Below, in pieces: positions 9,090 to 17,418 of a stretch of DNA of 64,000 nucleotides. Where the stretch lies: the NCBI RefSeq assembly GCF_014695375.1, contig NZ_JACJOG010000022.1, forward strand, positions 1 through 64,000. Direction: 5' to 3'. Both the position numbers and the translations under genes were made by a program. The notes under the pieces are model-generated. The model saw nothing but the letters and a program-made list of their open reading frames with translations, was not told where the DNA came from and searched no databases. This DNA comes from Coleofasciculus sp. FACHB-T130 (GTDB taxonomy: Bacteria > Cyanobacteriota > Cyanobacteriia > Cyanobacteriales > FACHB-T130). How positions within the stretch are numbered: the stretch's first letter is position 1; the number at the start of each line of letters is the position of its first letter.

Positions 9090-9818
9090 TTGGAAAGCCA
9101 TAAAGAAAAAATTCTGGTAGTTGACGATGAAGCTAGCATCCGTCGCATTCTGGAAACGCGCCTTTCCATGATTGGCTACGATGTCGTGACGGCTGCCGAT
9201 GGAGAAGAAGCGCTGGATACCTTTCGCAATGCCACTCCTGACTTAGTAGTTTTGGATGTGATGATGCCAAAGCTAGATGGCTACGGCGTCTGTCAGGAAT
9301 TGCGGAAGGAATCGGATGTGCCAATTATCATGCTAACGGCTTTAGGGGATGTCGCCGACCGCATCACTGGTTTAGAGCTGGGTGCAGATGATTACGTTGT
9401 CAAGCCTTTTTCCCCTAAGGAACTGGAAGCCCGCATCCGCTCTGTGTTGCGGCGGGTAGACAAAACGGGTGCCTCTGGGATTCCCAGTTCTGGGGTCATC
9501 CATGTCGGGAATATCAAGATTGACACCAATAAGCGGCAAGTCTATAAAGGCGATGAGCGGATTCGACTCACCGGAATGGAATTCAGCTTGCTGGAGTTGT
9601 TAGTCAGCCGTTCTGGAGAACCTTTTTCCCGTTCTGAGATTTTGCAAGAGGTTTGGGGATATACGCCAGAACGCCACGTAGACACTCGCGTGGTGGATGT
9701 GCATATCTCACGACTCCGGGCAAAGTTGGAAGACGATCCAAGCAATCCAGAGCTAATACTGACGGCGCGAGGCACTGGCTATCTGTTTCAACGGATCATT
9801 GAGCCGGATGAACTCTGA
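9090..9818 (+). CDS. rpaB: response regulator RpaB
   Basis: An OmpR-class regulator essential in many cyanobacteria. It binds HLR1 sites of photosystem and high-light genes and is partnered by the kinase NblS. Receiver domain: ILVVDDEASIRRIL, phosphoacceptor Asp in LVVLDVMMPKLDGYG, Lys in DDYVVKPFSPKE; then a winged helix ending RGTGYLFQ. The frame is open from TTG at 9081, but an AAGGAG site at 9073-9078 is only 2 bases from that codon. The TTG at 9090 has 11-base spacing and gives MESHKEKILVVDDEAS, which matches the N-terminus I know for RpaB. No ATG start exists. A CCB gene and a DUF456 gene follow. Confidence 0.93.
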   Translation: MESHKEKILVVDDEASIRRILETRLSMIGYDVVTAADGEEALDTFRNATPDLVVLDVMMPKLDGYGVCQELRKESDVPIIMLTALGDVADRITGLELGADDYVVKPFSPKELEARIRSVLRRVDKTGASGIPSSGVIHVGNIKIDTNKRQVYKGDERIRLTGMEFSLLELLVSRSGEPFSRSEILQEVWGYTPERHVDTRVVDVHISRLRAKLEDDPSNPELILTARGTGYLFQRIIEPDEL

Positions 9819-9915
9819 ACTGAAGGATGAAGAATGAATTACGTTAAAAGGTGAGAAAATTTCTACTCTTTTATTCCTACTCATTCCTCAGCCCTTAATC
9901 CTCAGCACTAAGAAA

Positions 9916-10584
9916 ATGGCTAAGCCAGATCAAAATCAGGTTCTACGACAACTCCCTCTTGTGGTTGGTGGGTTGGCAGGGGTGCTGCTGTTGATTAACC
10001 GTTTATTGACACCGCAGCTAGCGGATTCTCAAGCTCGTTCGGATGCGTTGGGCGTGATAATCAGTGCGGTGTTAATTTTAACGGGGTTGCTGTGGCAGCA
10101 AGTACAGCCGCGATCGCCTGAAGCTGTCGAATTGATCGGCGAGGAAGGGTTTGAACTAGCACCCGACTTACCGGAAGCCGTAAAGATAGAACTGGCTTGG
10201 GCATCGCATCTGTTGCTCGCGAACACTGGGACGCGATCGCTCGTCGTTTGGTACAAAGGACGAGTGTTGTTGCGGCGGGGTATCTTAGGCGTCAACCCAG
10301 AAGTAAAACCAGGGCCGATTCTACAGCGGGTGTTGGAAAAACAAAAACCCGTTTATCTAGTGGCTCTAAAAATATACCCAGGACGGATTGAATTTGACTA
10401 TCTACCAGAGAATACTCAAGGAGCGATCTGTCAGCCGATTGGCAATCAAGGCGTCTTGATTTTAGGTGCCAATGCTCCGCGCAGTTACACCAAGCAAGAT
10501 GAAAACTGGATAGCTGGGATTGCTGAAAAACTAGACGTTACTCTCAGCTACCACTTAGATGATGTTGCACCCGCTGGAATTTAA
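9916..10584 (+). CDS. cofactor assembly of complex C subunit B (CCB2/CCB4-like)
   Basis: 222 residues. Two N-terminal hydrophobic segments (about 12-30, LPLVVGGLAGVLLLINRLL, and 44-60) are followed by a soluble domain, the layout of the CCB2/CCB4 family. These proteins are needed in oxygenic phototrophs to attach heme ci covalently to cytochrome b6 of the b6f complex. The mature domain should lie in the thylakoid membrane. Placement directly after rpaB fits a photosynthesis role. It begins with ATG about 97 bp after rpaB and only 6 bp before the next gene, so it is probably cotranscribed with that one. Confidence 0.8.
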   Translation: MAKPDQNQVLRQLPLVVGGLAGVLLLINRLLTPQLADSQARSDALGVIISAVLILTGLLWQQVQPRSPEAVELIGEEGFELAPDLPEAVKIELAWASHLLLANTGTRSLVVWYKGRVLLRRGILGVNPEVKPGPILQRVLEKQKPVYLVALKIYPGRIEFDYLPENTQGAICQPIGNQGVLILGANAPRSYTKQDENWIAGIAEKLDVTLSYHLDDVAPAGI

Positions 10585-10590
10585 ATATCC

Positions 10591-11124
10591 ATGACGATTC
10601 TCTACTGGCTTCTCGTTGTCCTCATGCTCGTTGGCGTCGTGGGCGCAGTGGTTCCCGGCATTCCTGGAACTAGCTTGATTGTGATTGCTATTGTGGTTTG
10701 GGGAGCCGTTCACAGTTTTAGCAGCGTGTCTGTGGCGCTGGGCGTTGCTATCCTAGTGTTGCTACTTAGCGTTGGCGTCGATCTCTTAGCAACCTACTTG
10801 GGGGCGCAACAAGCAGGGGCTAGCAAGTGGGGGCAGATTGGAGCCATTGTTGGCTTGGTGTTGGGCTTTTTGGGATTGTTACCCGCTTTTCTAGTTGCGG
10901 GGCCACTAATCGGAATTTTGATTGGACCGCTACTGGGAGCGATTACTGGAGAGTTTCTCTACCGACGCGATTTAGAATTTGAGCCAAGAATCAAGCTAGC
11001 ACTGAAAGCCGGGATAGGCATTGTGGTGGGTTCGCTGATTGGGAATTTGATTCAGGGATTACTCGCGATCGCCGCCGTGAGCGTATTCTTATACACAACT
11101 TGGCCCTTTGGATCTGGGGCATAA
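10591..11124 (+). CDS. DUF456 family membrane protein
   Basis: 177 residues, almost wholly hydrophobic and glycine-rich, with about five transmembrane stretches. Repeated GxxxG-like motifs are visible (VGVVGAVVPGIPGTSLIV near residue 15; GLVLGFLGLLPAFLVAGPLIG near residue 89). This fits the DUF456 family, whose function is unknown. It starts 6 bp after the CCB gene stop and is very likely in the same transcript. Whether it helps b6f assembly is speculation from position only. Confidence 0.75.
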   Translation: MTILYWLLVVLMLVGVVGAVVPGIPGTSLIVIAIVVWGAVHSFSSVSVALGVAILVLLLSVGVDLLATYLGAQQAGASKWGQIGAIVGLVLGFLGLLPAFLVAGPLIGILIGPLLGAITGEFLYRRDLEFEPRIKLALKAGIGIVVGSLIGNLIQGLLAIAAVSVFLYTTWPFGSGA

Positions 11125-11329
11125 GAAATTTAAATCGAATTGCACTGGCTTAAGCTTAGCGTTACCCACAGCTCTGCCCTGAAACAAATTTCGGGCTAGC
11201 TAATCCCTAAAGTTAGCTAAAGCCAACTGGATAGCGATTTCAATTTGTTTCAATGGGTTTGCGTGGTGAAGCCGGAAATTTATTTTACGGCTCTTAAATC
11301 AGTGCCATTCGCGTTAAGGTAGGAAATTT

Positions 11330-12394
11330 TTAAGAAACATAAACCTGGCGATAATAAGCTTGGTACTCCTCAGACAGTAACGGTTCCCACCAATTGCGGT
11401 GAGTGAGATACCATTCAACAGTGCGTCGTAAACCTTCTTCAACCGTTACAGAAGGAGTCCACCCTAACTCAGTTTTTAATTTAGTGCTATCAATCGCATA
11501 GCGACGATCGTGCCCCGGTCGATCCTTCACAAATGCGATCAATTTTTTGCAAGGATGCACGGGTAAATTAGGGGCTAATTCATCCATTAGCTGGCACAAC
11601 ATATTCACTAAGTCAATATTTTTAACTTCATTATTGCCGCCAATATTGTAGGTTTCGCCCAGTTTGCCGCGATGAATCACTACATCCAAAGCGCTACAAT
11701 GATCGCCTACATACAGCCAATCCCGTATGTTCTGCCCATCTCCATAAACTGGCAGAGATTTGCCGATTAAAATATTGATGCACATCAAGGGAATTAGCTT
11801 TTCAGGAAACTGATAAGGGCCGTAATTGTTAGAGCAATTGGTGATAATGGTGGGGACGCCGTAGGTGTGGTGATAGGCGCGGACTAAGTGATCGCTACCC
11901 GCTTTTGAAGCAGAATAAGGACTATTCGGAGCATAGGGCGTTGTTTCTGTAAATGCGCGATCGCTGGGGTTTAGGCTACCGTAGACTTCATCAGTGGAAA
12001 CATGAAGAAATATCCCCTCTTGCCTTCCTTCCCAATGTTTCCGAAAAGCTTCTAGTAGGGTGAATGTGCCGACAATATTTGTTTGAATGAAGGCACCGGG
12101 ACCTAGAATTGAGCGGTCAACGTGGGATTCAGCAGCAAAGTGAGCCACTGTATCAATATTTTCTTCTTGTAAGAGTGAGTCTAATAAAGCGCGATCGCAA
12201 ATATCCCCCTTGACAAACCGAAAATTTTCTTGCCCCTCCAAGGACGCCAAATTATAGCGATTCCCTGCATAAGTGAGCGCATCTAGTACCACCACTCGAT
12301 CGTCAGGGTAAGCCTTACCCCAATAATGCACAAAATTGGAACCAATAAACCCAGCCCCACCTGTCACCAACAACCGACGGCTTCCTCTCATCAA
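11330..12394 (-). CDS. rfbB: dTDP-glucose 4,6-dehydratase
   Basis: 354 residues, the normal length. An extended SDR enzyme that converts dTDP-D-glucose to dTDP-4-keto-6-deoxyglucose on the way to rhamnose and other deoxysugars. NAD-binding motif [17 protein letters not shown] begins at residue 9. The TDE triad is in [10 protein letters not shown], and catalytic Tyr and Lys are in [11 protein letters not shown]. The next part, [19 protein letters not shown], is typical of RfbB rather than GalE. It lies 49 bp downstream of a PfkB-family sugar kinase gene on the same strand, so both probably serve surface polysaccharide precursor synthesis. Confidence 0.95.
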   Translation of the reverse strand: MMRGSRRLLVTGGAGFIGSNFVHYWGKAYPDDRVVVLDALTYAGNRYNLASLEGQENFRFVKGDICDRALLDSLLQEENIDTVAHFAAESHVDRSILGPGAFIQTNIVGTFTLLEAFRKHWEGRQEGIFLHVSTDEVYGSLNPSDRAFTETTPYAPNSPYSASKAGSDHLVRAYHHTYGVPTIITNCSNNYGPYQFPEKLIPLMCINILIGKSLPVYGDGQNIRDWLYVGDHCSALDVVIHRGKLGETYNIGGNNEVKNIDLVNMLCQLMDELAPNLPVHPCKKLIAFVKDRPGHDRRYAIDSTKLKTELGWTPSVTVEEGLRRTVEWYLTHRNWWEPLLSEEYQAYYRQVYVS

Positions 12395-12399
12395 ACTCT

Positions 12400-12442
12400 C
12401 TCCTTTTCTTCCCTCTGCGGACTCTGCGTCTTGGCGGTTCGT
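12400..12442. repeat. CTCTGCGG..CTCTGCGTCTTGGCGG intergenic repeat
   Basis: A short T/C/G-biased stretch between the kinase and rfbB genes (ccctctgcggactctgcgtc). It shares wording with 41395-41455 and 56775-56810. This looks like a dispersed intergenic repeat family of the kind common in cyanobacteria. Confidence 0.4.
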
Positions 12443-13468
12443 TTATTCTTCTTCTAACAACGCCAGTAAAGCCGCCTTCATCTCTTCTGGACTGGTGGTT
12501 GCCGTTCCAAATTGGCGCACCACGATACTAGCCGCCAAATTTCCCAAAACCGCCGCTTCCCAGAATGACGCCCCAACAACTAAGCTTAGCGTCAGCGCCG
12601 CTACCACAGTATCTCCAGCGCCAGTCACATCAAACACATCGGTACGGTTGAACGCTGGGATATGCTGCTCCGTCCCGCCGCGGTCAAACAAACTCATCCC
12701 CTCTTCACCGCGAGTAATCAGCATTTGCTGAGCTTGAGTCAGTGCCAAGAGGTCGCGTCCAGCTTGGGTGATTTGCCCAGACGCGATCGCGTACCCTACC
12801 GCTTGCTCCGCCTCCGGCAAATTTGGCGTAAACAGCGTCGCCCCTTGGTATCTTTGGAGACCGACTTGAGCATCCACTATTGTCTTCTGGTGAGACAACG
12901 CCGCCTCAATTACAGGCTGAGTAAAAACGCCATCGCCATAATCTGAGCAAACTACTGCATCCACTGTATCTAGATGTTGCTGAATATACTCAGCAAGCTG
13001 TAGCTGCAAATCTTGATCTGGCAACTCATCCGATTTCCGGTCAACGCGCACAATCTGCTGAGTCACTGACTGCCGAGCATGACCAGAAATCCGGGTTTTC
13101 GTCACCGTCGGGCGGTCTGGATCGAGCAACATTCCACTGGTATCAATTCCAGCTGCCTCAAAGATATGGCGCAATGCTTGCCCCTGGTCATCCTTTCCGA
13201 CTAATCCAGCCACCTTCACCTGTGCCCCCAGCGTTGCCAGGTTATAAACGGCATTCGCTCCACCCCCAGGCACCTGCCGGGTATTTTCGTGGCGCAGAAT
13301 CAATACAGGTGCTTCACGAGAAATTCGTTCCACTTGACCCGTCAGAAACTCATCGAGGGTGAGATCCCCGACAACCAGCACCCGTGCTTGGGCAAAGTTA
13401 TCCAGTAGCTGAATTAATCGCTCAGATGAATTTTGCAGCTGAGCCAAGAAGGAAGCATCTAAAGCCAT
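12443..13468 (-). CDS. PfkB-family kinase, RfaE domain I-like (heptose-7-phosphate kinase)
   Basis: PfkB fold with the N-terminal GGGANAVYNLATLGAQV motif and the C-terminal catalytic motif DVTGAGDTVVAALTL. The opening VLVVGDLTLDEFLTGQVERIS and the PRPTVTKTR-like segment fit the kinase half of RfaE/HldE, which phosphorylates D-glycero-D-manno-heptose 7-phosphate. The nucleotidyltransferase half of bifunctional HldE is absent, as in split HldA forms. The frame is open from 13546, but ATG at 13468 (MALDASFL) fits the family start better. It is followed by rfbB. The exact sugar is not proven; an ADP-heptose or other surface-sugar role is inferred. Confidence 0.78.
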   Translation of the reverse strand: MALDASFLAQLQNSSERLIQLLDNFAQARVLVVGDLTLDEFLTGQVERISREAPVLILRHENTRQVPGGGANAVYNLATLGAQVKVAGLVGKDDQGQALRHIFEAAGIDTSGMLLDPDRPTVTKTRISGHARQSVTQQIVRVDRKSDELPDQDLQLQLAEYIQQHLDTVDAVVCSDYGDGVFTQPVIEAALSHQKTIVDAQVGLQRYQGATLFTPNLPEAEQAVGYAIASGQITQAGRDLLALTQAQQMLITRGEEGMSLFDRGGTEQHIPAFNRTDVFDVTGAGDTVVAALTLSLVVGASFWEAAVLGNLAASIVVRQFGTATTSPEEMKAALLALLEEE

Positions 13469-13604
13469 AGAGGAAGTCGCAAAAGTCCAAGGGTTTATTA
13501 TCCTGCAAGAGGGCGCTTTTAATGAATCCAGATGGATTCCAACCACTAGCCGCTTACTCCCACGTGAGTTTTGAGTTTATTGAGAGTTGTAGGCTAGCTT
13601 GAAG

Positions 13605-13644
13605 AACGAACCTCAACACGCATAAGTATTGGTTGGGGTTCGTT
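13605..13644. repeat. inverted repeat AACGAACCTCAAC / GTTGGGGTTCGTT
   Basis: 13-base arms at 13605-13617 and 13632-13644 with one mismatch, followed by CCTCAACCCAAC. This matches the GTTGGG-TTTCGTTCC style of intergenic repeat common in cyanobacteria. It may also terminate the TonB-like gene or separate the two operons. Confidence 0.55.
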
Positions 13645-13695
13645 CCTCAACCCAACTGACTGTCTAATACTGTCTTCGCTTCTTGTGAACTATGT

Positions 13696-15558
13696 TCAGG
13701 GTGTCTGTTGAGAATTTTGAGAATCCGGAGATTCTTGTGGTTTTCTCGGCTCAGGTGAGTTTTGAGAATTTTGAGAATCTTGCGGTTTTTTGGACTCCGA
13801 GGATTCTTGAGATTCCCGTGGTTTTTGAGACTCAGAGGATTCTTGAGAATCTCGTGGTTTTCTAGAATCTTGAGCTTCTTGAGAATCTCGTGGTTTTCTC
13901 GGCTCAGGGGAGTTTTGGGAATTTTGAGAATCTCGTGGTTTTTGAGACTCAGAGGATTCTTGAGAATCTCGTGGTTTTCTAGAATCTTGAGCTTCTTGAG
14001 AATCTCGTGGTTTTCTCGGCTCAGGGGAGTTTTGGGAATTTTGAGAATCTCGTGGTTTTCTCGGCTCAGGGGAGTTTTGGGAATTTTGAGAATCCCGCGG
14101 TTTTTGAGACTCAGAGGATTCTTGAGAATCTCGTGGTCTTCTAGAATCTTGAGCTTCTTGAGAATCTCGTAGTTTTCTCGGCGCAGGTGAGTTTTGGGAA
14201 TTTTGAGAATCCCGTGGTTTTTGAGACTCAGAGGATTCTTGAGAATCTCGTGGTTTTCTAGAATCTTGAGCTTCTTGAGAATTTCGAGCTTCTCGTGAAG
14301 CTGTCATCGGCGGACAATCTTTTTCGTTGTACGCAAACTTGACCTGAACAACATAAACTTGTTCCTTTGCACCAAAGGAATGAGCCTTAACGACTTCCTG
14401 CGCTTTCTCATTCAAAATGTTGTAACCAGAACTCCTAAGCAGTTCGGTCGTGACACTACCTTTAGCATCCACCTGCGCCCCAACTAAAGCAGTTGCTTCC
14501 GGCTTCTTAATAAAGCACGCACGAAATTGAGAAGTCAGCGTAATTTCTTGTTCTTTCGATGGGACTTTGTTGAGTCTAGAACCCCAACCCGCTAACTTTT
14601 GTCTGTAATCGTCATCACGAGTGCCATTTCCGTCATAGGCGTAGTTTCGACGTTGCTGCCGTATATCAGCAAGGACTTGCTGCCGTTGCAGTTCGCGCCG
14701 CGCCATTGCTATTTGTTGTGGAGAAAGAGGAGGCGTCTGTTGTCCGGAAGTCGCTGGAGGTTGTTGCTCAGAATTTTTAGACGTTTGTTGTTCGGAATTC
14801 GCTGCTATTTGTGATTCCGAATTCGGTGTCTGTTGTCCAAAATCAATTGACCTCTGTGGCTTGGGATTGCTAGGCGTCTGTTGTCCAAAATCGATAGGGG
14901 GCTGTTTTCCAGAAGATTCCTCAGAAGGGTTGAAAGGTGTCTGTTGATCGGAAGTGGGCGGTGGCGGCGGAAACAGACTGGAAATGTCGTCCTGCCCCGG
15001 CTGGACACCAGCGGGCAATCCCTGAAACAGGCGACGGCGAATCTCTTGCTGTGTCACCTTCCGAGAACCTGATTGGGGAACTTTGGGGGGATCGGGAAGC
15101 CGTCCTACGATAAAGTTTGGGTTGTTGGGATTGAAAGGATTTTGCCTAGCTCTTTGCTGACGGCGATCGCTCGATCTCTGAAAAATCTCCGGCAACCCAG
15201 CCCCAGTGTTAGGTTGCGGTGTGGAGTTCAGCGGAAATTTGTAGGGTGGGGAGCTAGGGATCGGCGGCAATACGGAAGACGGCGGCGGCAAAGGTGGCAA
15301 CAGCTGGGTTTGGTTGGGAATGGGTGGCAGCGACACGGGCGGCGGTGCAAGTTGCGGAATGCGGCTTTGCTCTGCCGGTGTTAACTCCACAACTTTGACA
15401 GTCCCTCGCGGCTTCTGCTCTTCCGGTTTGGAGGACGCGGATAAACTGGGAAGGGTCATCGCCAGCACTCCGTGGATGCCCACGGAAGCCAAAGCTGCAA
15501 TCAGAGGCGGCTGAGTTAACTTTTCAGGCAGGTTTCTAATGAATGAGAGATAGGACAT
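13696..15558 (-). CDS. TonB-like envelope protein with a long repeat tail
   Basis: 620 residues. The N-terminus has one hydrophobic segment (about 18-38, PPLIAALASVGIHGVLAMTL), then a proline-rich spacer (residues 48-110 with LAPPPVSLPPIPNQ), Gln/Ser/Pro-rich linkers to about 290, and a TonB C-terminal-like domain near 335-418 (GAQVDAKGSVTTELLRSSGYN). This is the layout of an inner-membrane-anchored energy transducer that spans the periplasm. After this domain, residues about 419-620 are tandem repeats of 12- and 15-residue units built on RDSQ (RDSQEAQDSRKP, RDSQESSESQKP, RDSQNSQNSPEPRKP). Typical TonB proteins end at the C-terminal domain, so the tail is unusual. It is highly charged and probably disordered. 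No exbB/exbD neighbours are present. Confidence 0.7.
   Translation of the reverse strand: MSYLSFIRNLPEKLTQPPLIAALASVGIHGVLAMTLPSLSASSKPEEQKPRGTVKVVELTPAEQSRIPQLAPPPVSLPPIPNQTQLLPPLPPPSSVLPPIPSSPPYKFPLNSTPQPNTGAGLPEIFQRSSDRRQQRARQNPFNPNNPNFIVGRLPDPPKVPQSGSRKVTQQEIRRRLFQGLPAGVQPGQDDISSLFPPPPPTSDQQTPFNPSEESSGKQPPIDFGQQTPSNPKPQRSIDFGQQTPNSESQIAANSEQQTSKNSEQQPPATSGQQTPPLSPQQIAMARRELQRQQVLADIRQQRRNYAYDGNGTRDDDYRQKLAGWGSRLNKVPSKEQEITLTSQFRACFIKKPEATALVGAQVDAKGSVTTELLRSSGYNILNEKAQEVVKAHSFGAKEQVYVVQVKFAYNEKDCPPMTASREARNSQEAQDSRKPRDSQESSESQKPRDSQNSQNSPAPRKLRDSQEAQDSRRPRDSQESSESQKPRDSQNSQNSPEPRKPRDSQNSQNSPEPRKPRDSQEAQDSRKPRDSQESSESQKPRDSQNSQNSPEPRKPRDSQEAQDSRKPRDSQESSESQKPRESQESSESKKPQDSQNSQNSPEPRKPQESPDSQNSQQTP
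13700..14290 (-). repeat. in-frame tandem repeat array in the TonB-like gene
   Basis: Three related units of 12, 12 and 15 codons, all starting with RDSQ or a close variant, are arranged as a 39-codon (117-bp) supra-repeat that occurs about four times. One extra 15-codon unit and one extra 12-codon unit interrupt the order. Base-level similarity between copies is high (for example gagaatctcgtggtttt recurs), which points to recent duplication by slippage or unequal exchange. Confidence 0.85.
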
Positions 15559-15804
15559 AGCAGGTAAGTTACACTCCTCAGCGACAGGACAGGCTGGGAA
15601 TCAGGTCAGGTGGGTACGTGCGGCAAGCACGCGATCGCGATCAAAACAAGCACTCCGCTTTTATATTAGTTTCAGATTCTGAATTTTAATCTCAATTATT
15701 TCAGTCTAAAATGCTTAAAAGTTAATTTTCAGGTTCTCTGACCCAATCGCCAAGACTGGAAAAAAAGCCCAAAAGTTGCCACTTTCCTCAAGTTCCTGAA
15801 GAAA

Positions 15805-16524
15805 TTAATCTACTGACTCGTTTACTTGCACAATTAATAAAGAAAAGTAAGGCAATTTCAGATTCGGGCGATCGCTTAACCCCGCATAAATTACCTGCTC
15901 TGGTAGCGTTGCCCGTTCCACTACCCAGCTACGTTCCAACAACCCGCGCTGCTGCAACACTTTCCAAACTTGCTCGTAAACTGAACTCACTTTCATCAGC
16001 ACCACCACATCTGCCCATTCTAAAACAGCTTCCAGCTCTCCTACCGTGTAGATCGCTGGTAACACAACAAGGCGCTGAGCGCGAATTGTCAGTGGAATTC
16101 CTAACACCGCTGCCGCCGCCAAAGGGGAACAGATTCCCGGCACTGTCTGCACTATTACTTCAGGATGCAGTTGTTGCAGTGTCTGCGCCAAATAGGTAAA
16201 CGTGCTATAGAAACTGACATCGCCTTCCGAGACAAAAGCAACATCTTGACCCAATTTTAGAGATTGCCAGACTTCTTGGGCTGCCACTTGCCACGCCTGA
16301 GTCAAAATCTCGCTTTCTTGTACGTAAGGAAAAGTTAACGCTAATTGCACTTGGCGGGGATTCAACCATTGAGCCACCATCTGCTGAGCGATTCCTGGCT
16401 TACCGTGTAACCCAGCGGGAAAAGCCACCACCGGCACCCGTTGCAAAATGCCGAGTCCCTTCACAGTAATCAGTTCTGGGTCGCCGGGACCCACGCCAAT
16501 GCCGTACAAGATACCTGATTGCAC
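15805..16524 (-). CDS. cobI: precorrin-2 C20-methyltransferase
   Basis: 239 residues. A SAM-dependent methyltransferase of the tetrapyrrole (corrin) family that adds the C20 methyl group to precorrin-2 in cobalamin synthesis. Visible family motifs: ILYGIGVGPGDPELITVKG at residue 5, the SEGDVSFYSTF segment near 98, and VPGICSPLAAAAVLGIPL near 128. It acts in the cytoplasm. It is divergent from the lipase-like gene, with 41 bp between starts, so regulatory space is small. No cobalamin riboswitch can be seen in that interval. Other corrin genes are not in the window. Confidence 0.9.
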   Translation of the reverse strand: MQSGILYGIGVGPGDPELITVKGLGILQRVPVVAFPAGLHGKPGIAQQMVAQWLNPRQVQLALTFPYVQESEILTQAWQVAAQEVWQSLKLGQDVAFVSEGDVSFYSTFTYLAQTLQQLHPEVIVQTVPGICSPLAAAAVLGIPLTIRAQRLVVLPAIYTVGELEAVLEWADVVVLMKVSSVYEQVWKVLQQRGLLERSWVVERATLPEQVIYAGLSDRPNLKLPYFSLLIVQVNESVD

Positions 16525-16565
16525 AATAAAATTTAAAATCTAAAAGCCAAAACCCAAAATCTCAA

Positions 16566-17267
16566 ATGCCTTTACCGACTGTCATTTTGCCCGGATATCT
16601 CGAAGGCGCGATCGCCTACCGTCCACTCGAACAATCTCTACAAGAATCGGGTTTCCCCACTGTAACCGTACCCTTGCGAAGTCGGGATTGGGTGCCCACT
16701 GTAGGAGGACGGTCGATGATTCCGATTTTGCGGCAACTCGACCGCACGGTAAAACAAATGTTGCAGCAATACAACGTTTCTCAGCTTAACCTGATTGGTC
16801 ACTCCGCTGGCGGCTGGATTTCCCGGATCTACCTGGGGGAAAAACCTTATTCTATTCACGGAGATGTCACAGAAGACGCTGGTTTGTGGCACGCTCACCC
16901 TTCTGTTGCCACGCTTGTCACCTTAGGAACGCCCCATATCAGCGGGGAACGCTGGACGCGGAAAAATCTAGATTTTGTCAAGATGAACTATCCAGGAGCC
17001 TTCTACTCAACGGTGCGTTACATCTGCGTTGCCGGTAAATCTATCTTCGGGGCGAGGCGTCCGGGGCAGTGGCTAGCCTACAGCAGTTACAAACTCACCT
17101 GTGGGATTGGTAACACTTGGGGAGATGGGATTACGCCGATTGAAGCCGCTCATCTGGAGGGAGCAACCAATCTGGTTATCGAAGGTGTCAAGCACTCACC
17201 CAGAACTCCTGGAATTTGGTACGGTTCGCCAGTCGCTTTACCGTCTTGGGTGGAGTATTTGGCATGA
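16566..17267 (+). CDS. alpha/beta hydrolase, lipase-like
   Basis: 233 residues. The serine nucleophile elbow GHSAGGW lies near residue 78, preceded by the LNLIGHS strand. The oxyanion strand PTVILPGYLEG is at the N-terminus. A likely catalytic His is in EGVKHSPRTPG near residue 216. This fits the small triacylglycerol lipase-like or GPI-inositol-deacylase-like hydrolases widespread in cyanobacteria and plant plastids. No signal peptide is visible, so it is probably cytoplasmic or membrane-associated. Substrate unknown. Confidence 0.8.
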   Translation: MPLPTVILPGYLEGAIAYRPLEQSLQESGFPTVTVPLRSRDWVPTVGGRSMIPILRQLDRTVKQMLQQYNVSQLNLIGHSAGGWISRIYLGEKPYSIHGDVTEDAGLWHAHPSVATLVTLGTPHISGERWTRKNLDFVKMNYPGAFYSTVRYICVAGKSIFGARRPGQWLAYSSYKLTCGIGNTWGDGITPIEAAHLEGATNLVIEGVKHSPRTPGIWYGSPVALPSWVEYLA

Positions 17268-17280
17268 CATGGGTAATGCT

Positions 17281-17320
17281 GATGAGTCATTGGCGGTTGG
17301 CGAATCACTCATGACTCATC
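17281..17320. repeat. inverted repeat GATGAGTCAT / ATGACTCATC
   Basis: 10-base perfect arms at 17281-17290 and 17311-17320. It shares the ATGAGTCAT word with hairpins at 46488 and 55149, so it probably belongs to the same repeat family. It may end transcription of the lipase-like gene. Confidence 0.45.
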
Positions 17321-17418
17321 ACAACGATTCAGCCTTTAGGCATACGCTGTTAGGACAACGAAATTCCTTCTGTAACTGGCTAGCATTTGACTAATGTTAA
17401 GAAAAGTAAAGTTTAGCC

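Noticed and set aside
13762-14172. 136-codon plus-strand frame with repeated Leu/Arg/Phe text
   Set aside because: It is the antisense of the repeat tail of the TonB-like gene; the repetition comes from that gene.
13700-14290. CRISPR array
   Set aside because: Repeats are contiguous, in frame, without unique spacers, and translate to a regular peptide.
16525-16565. Cobalamin riboswitch before cobI
   Set aside because: The 41-bp divergent gap is far too short and lacks the B12-box.
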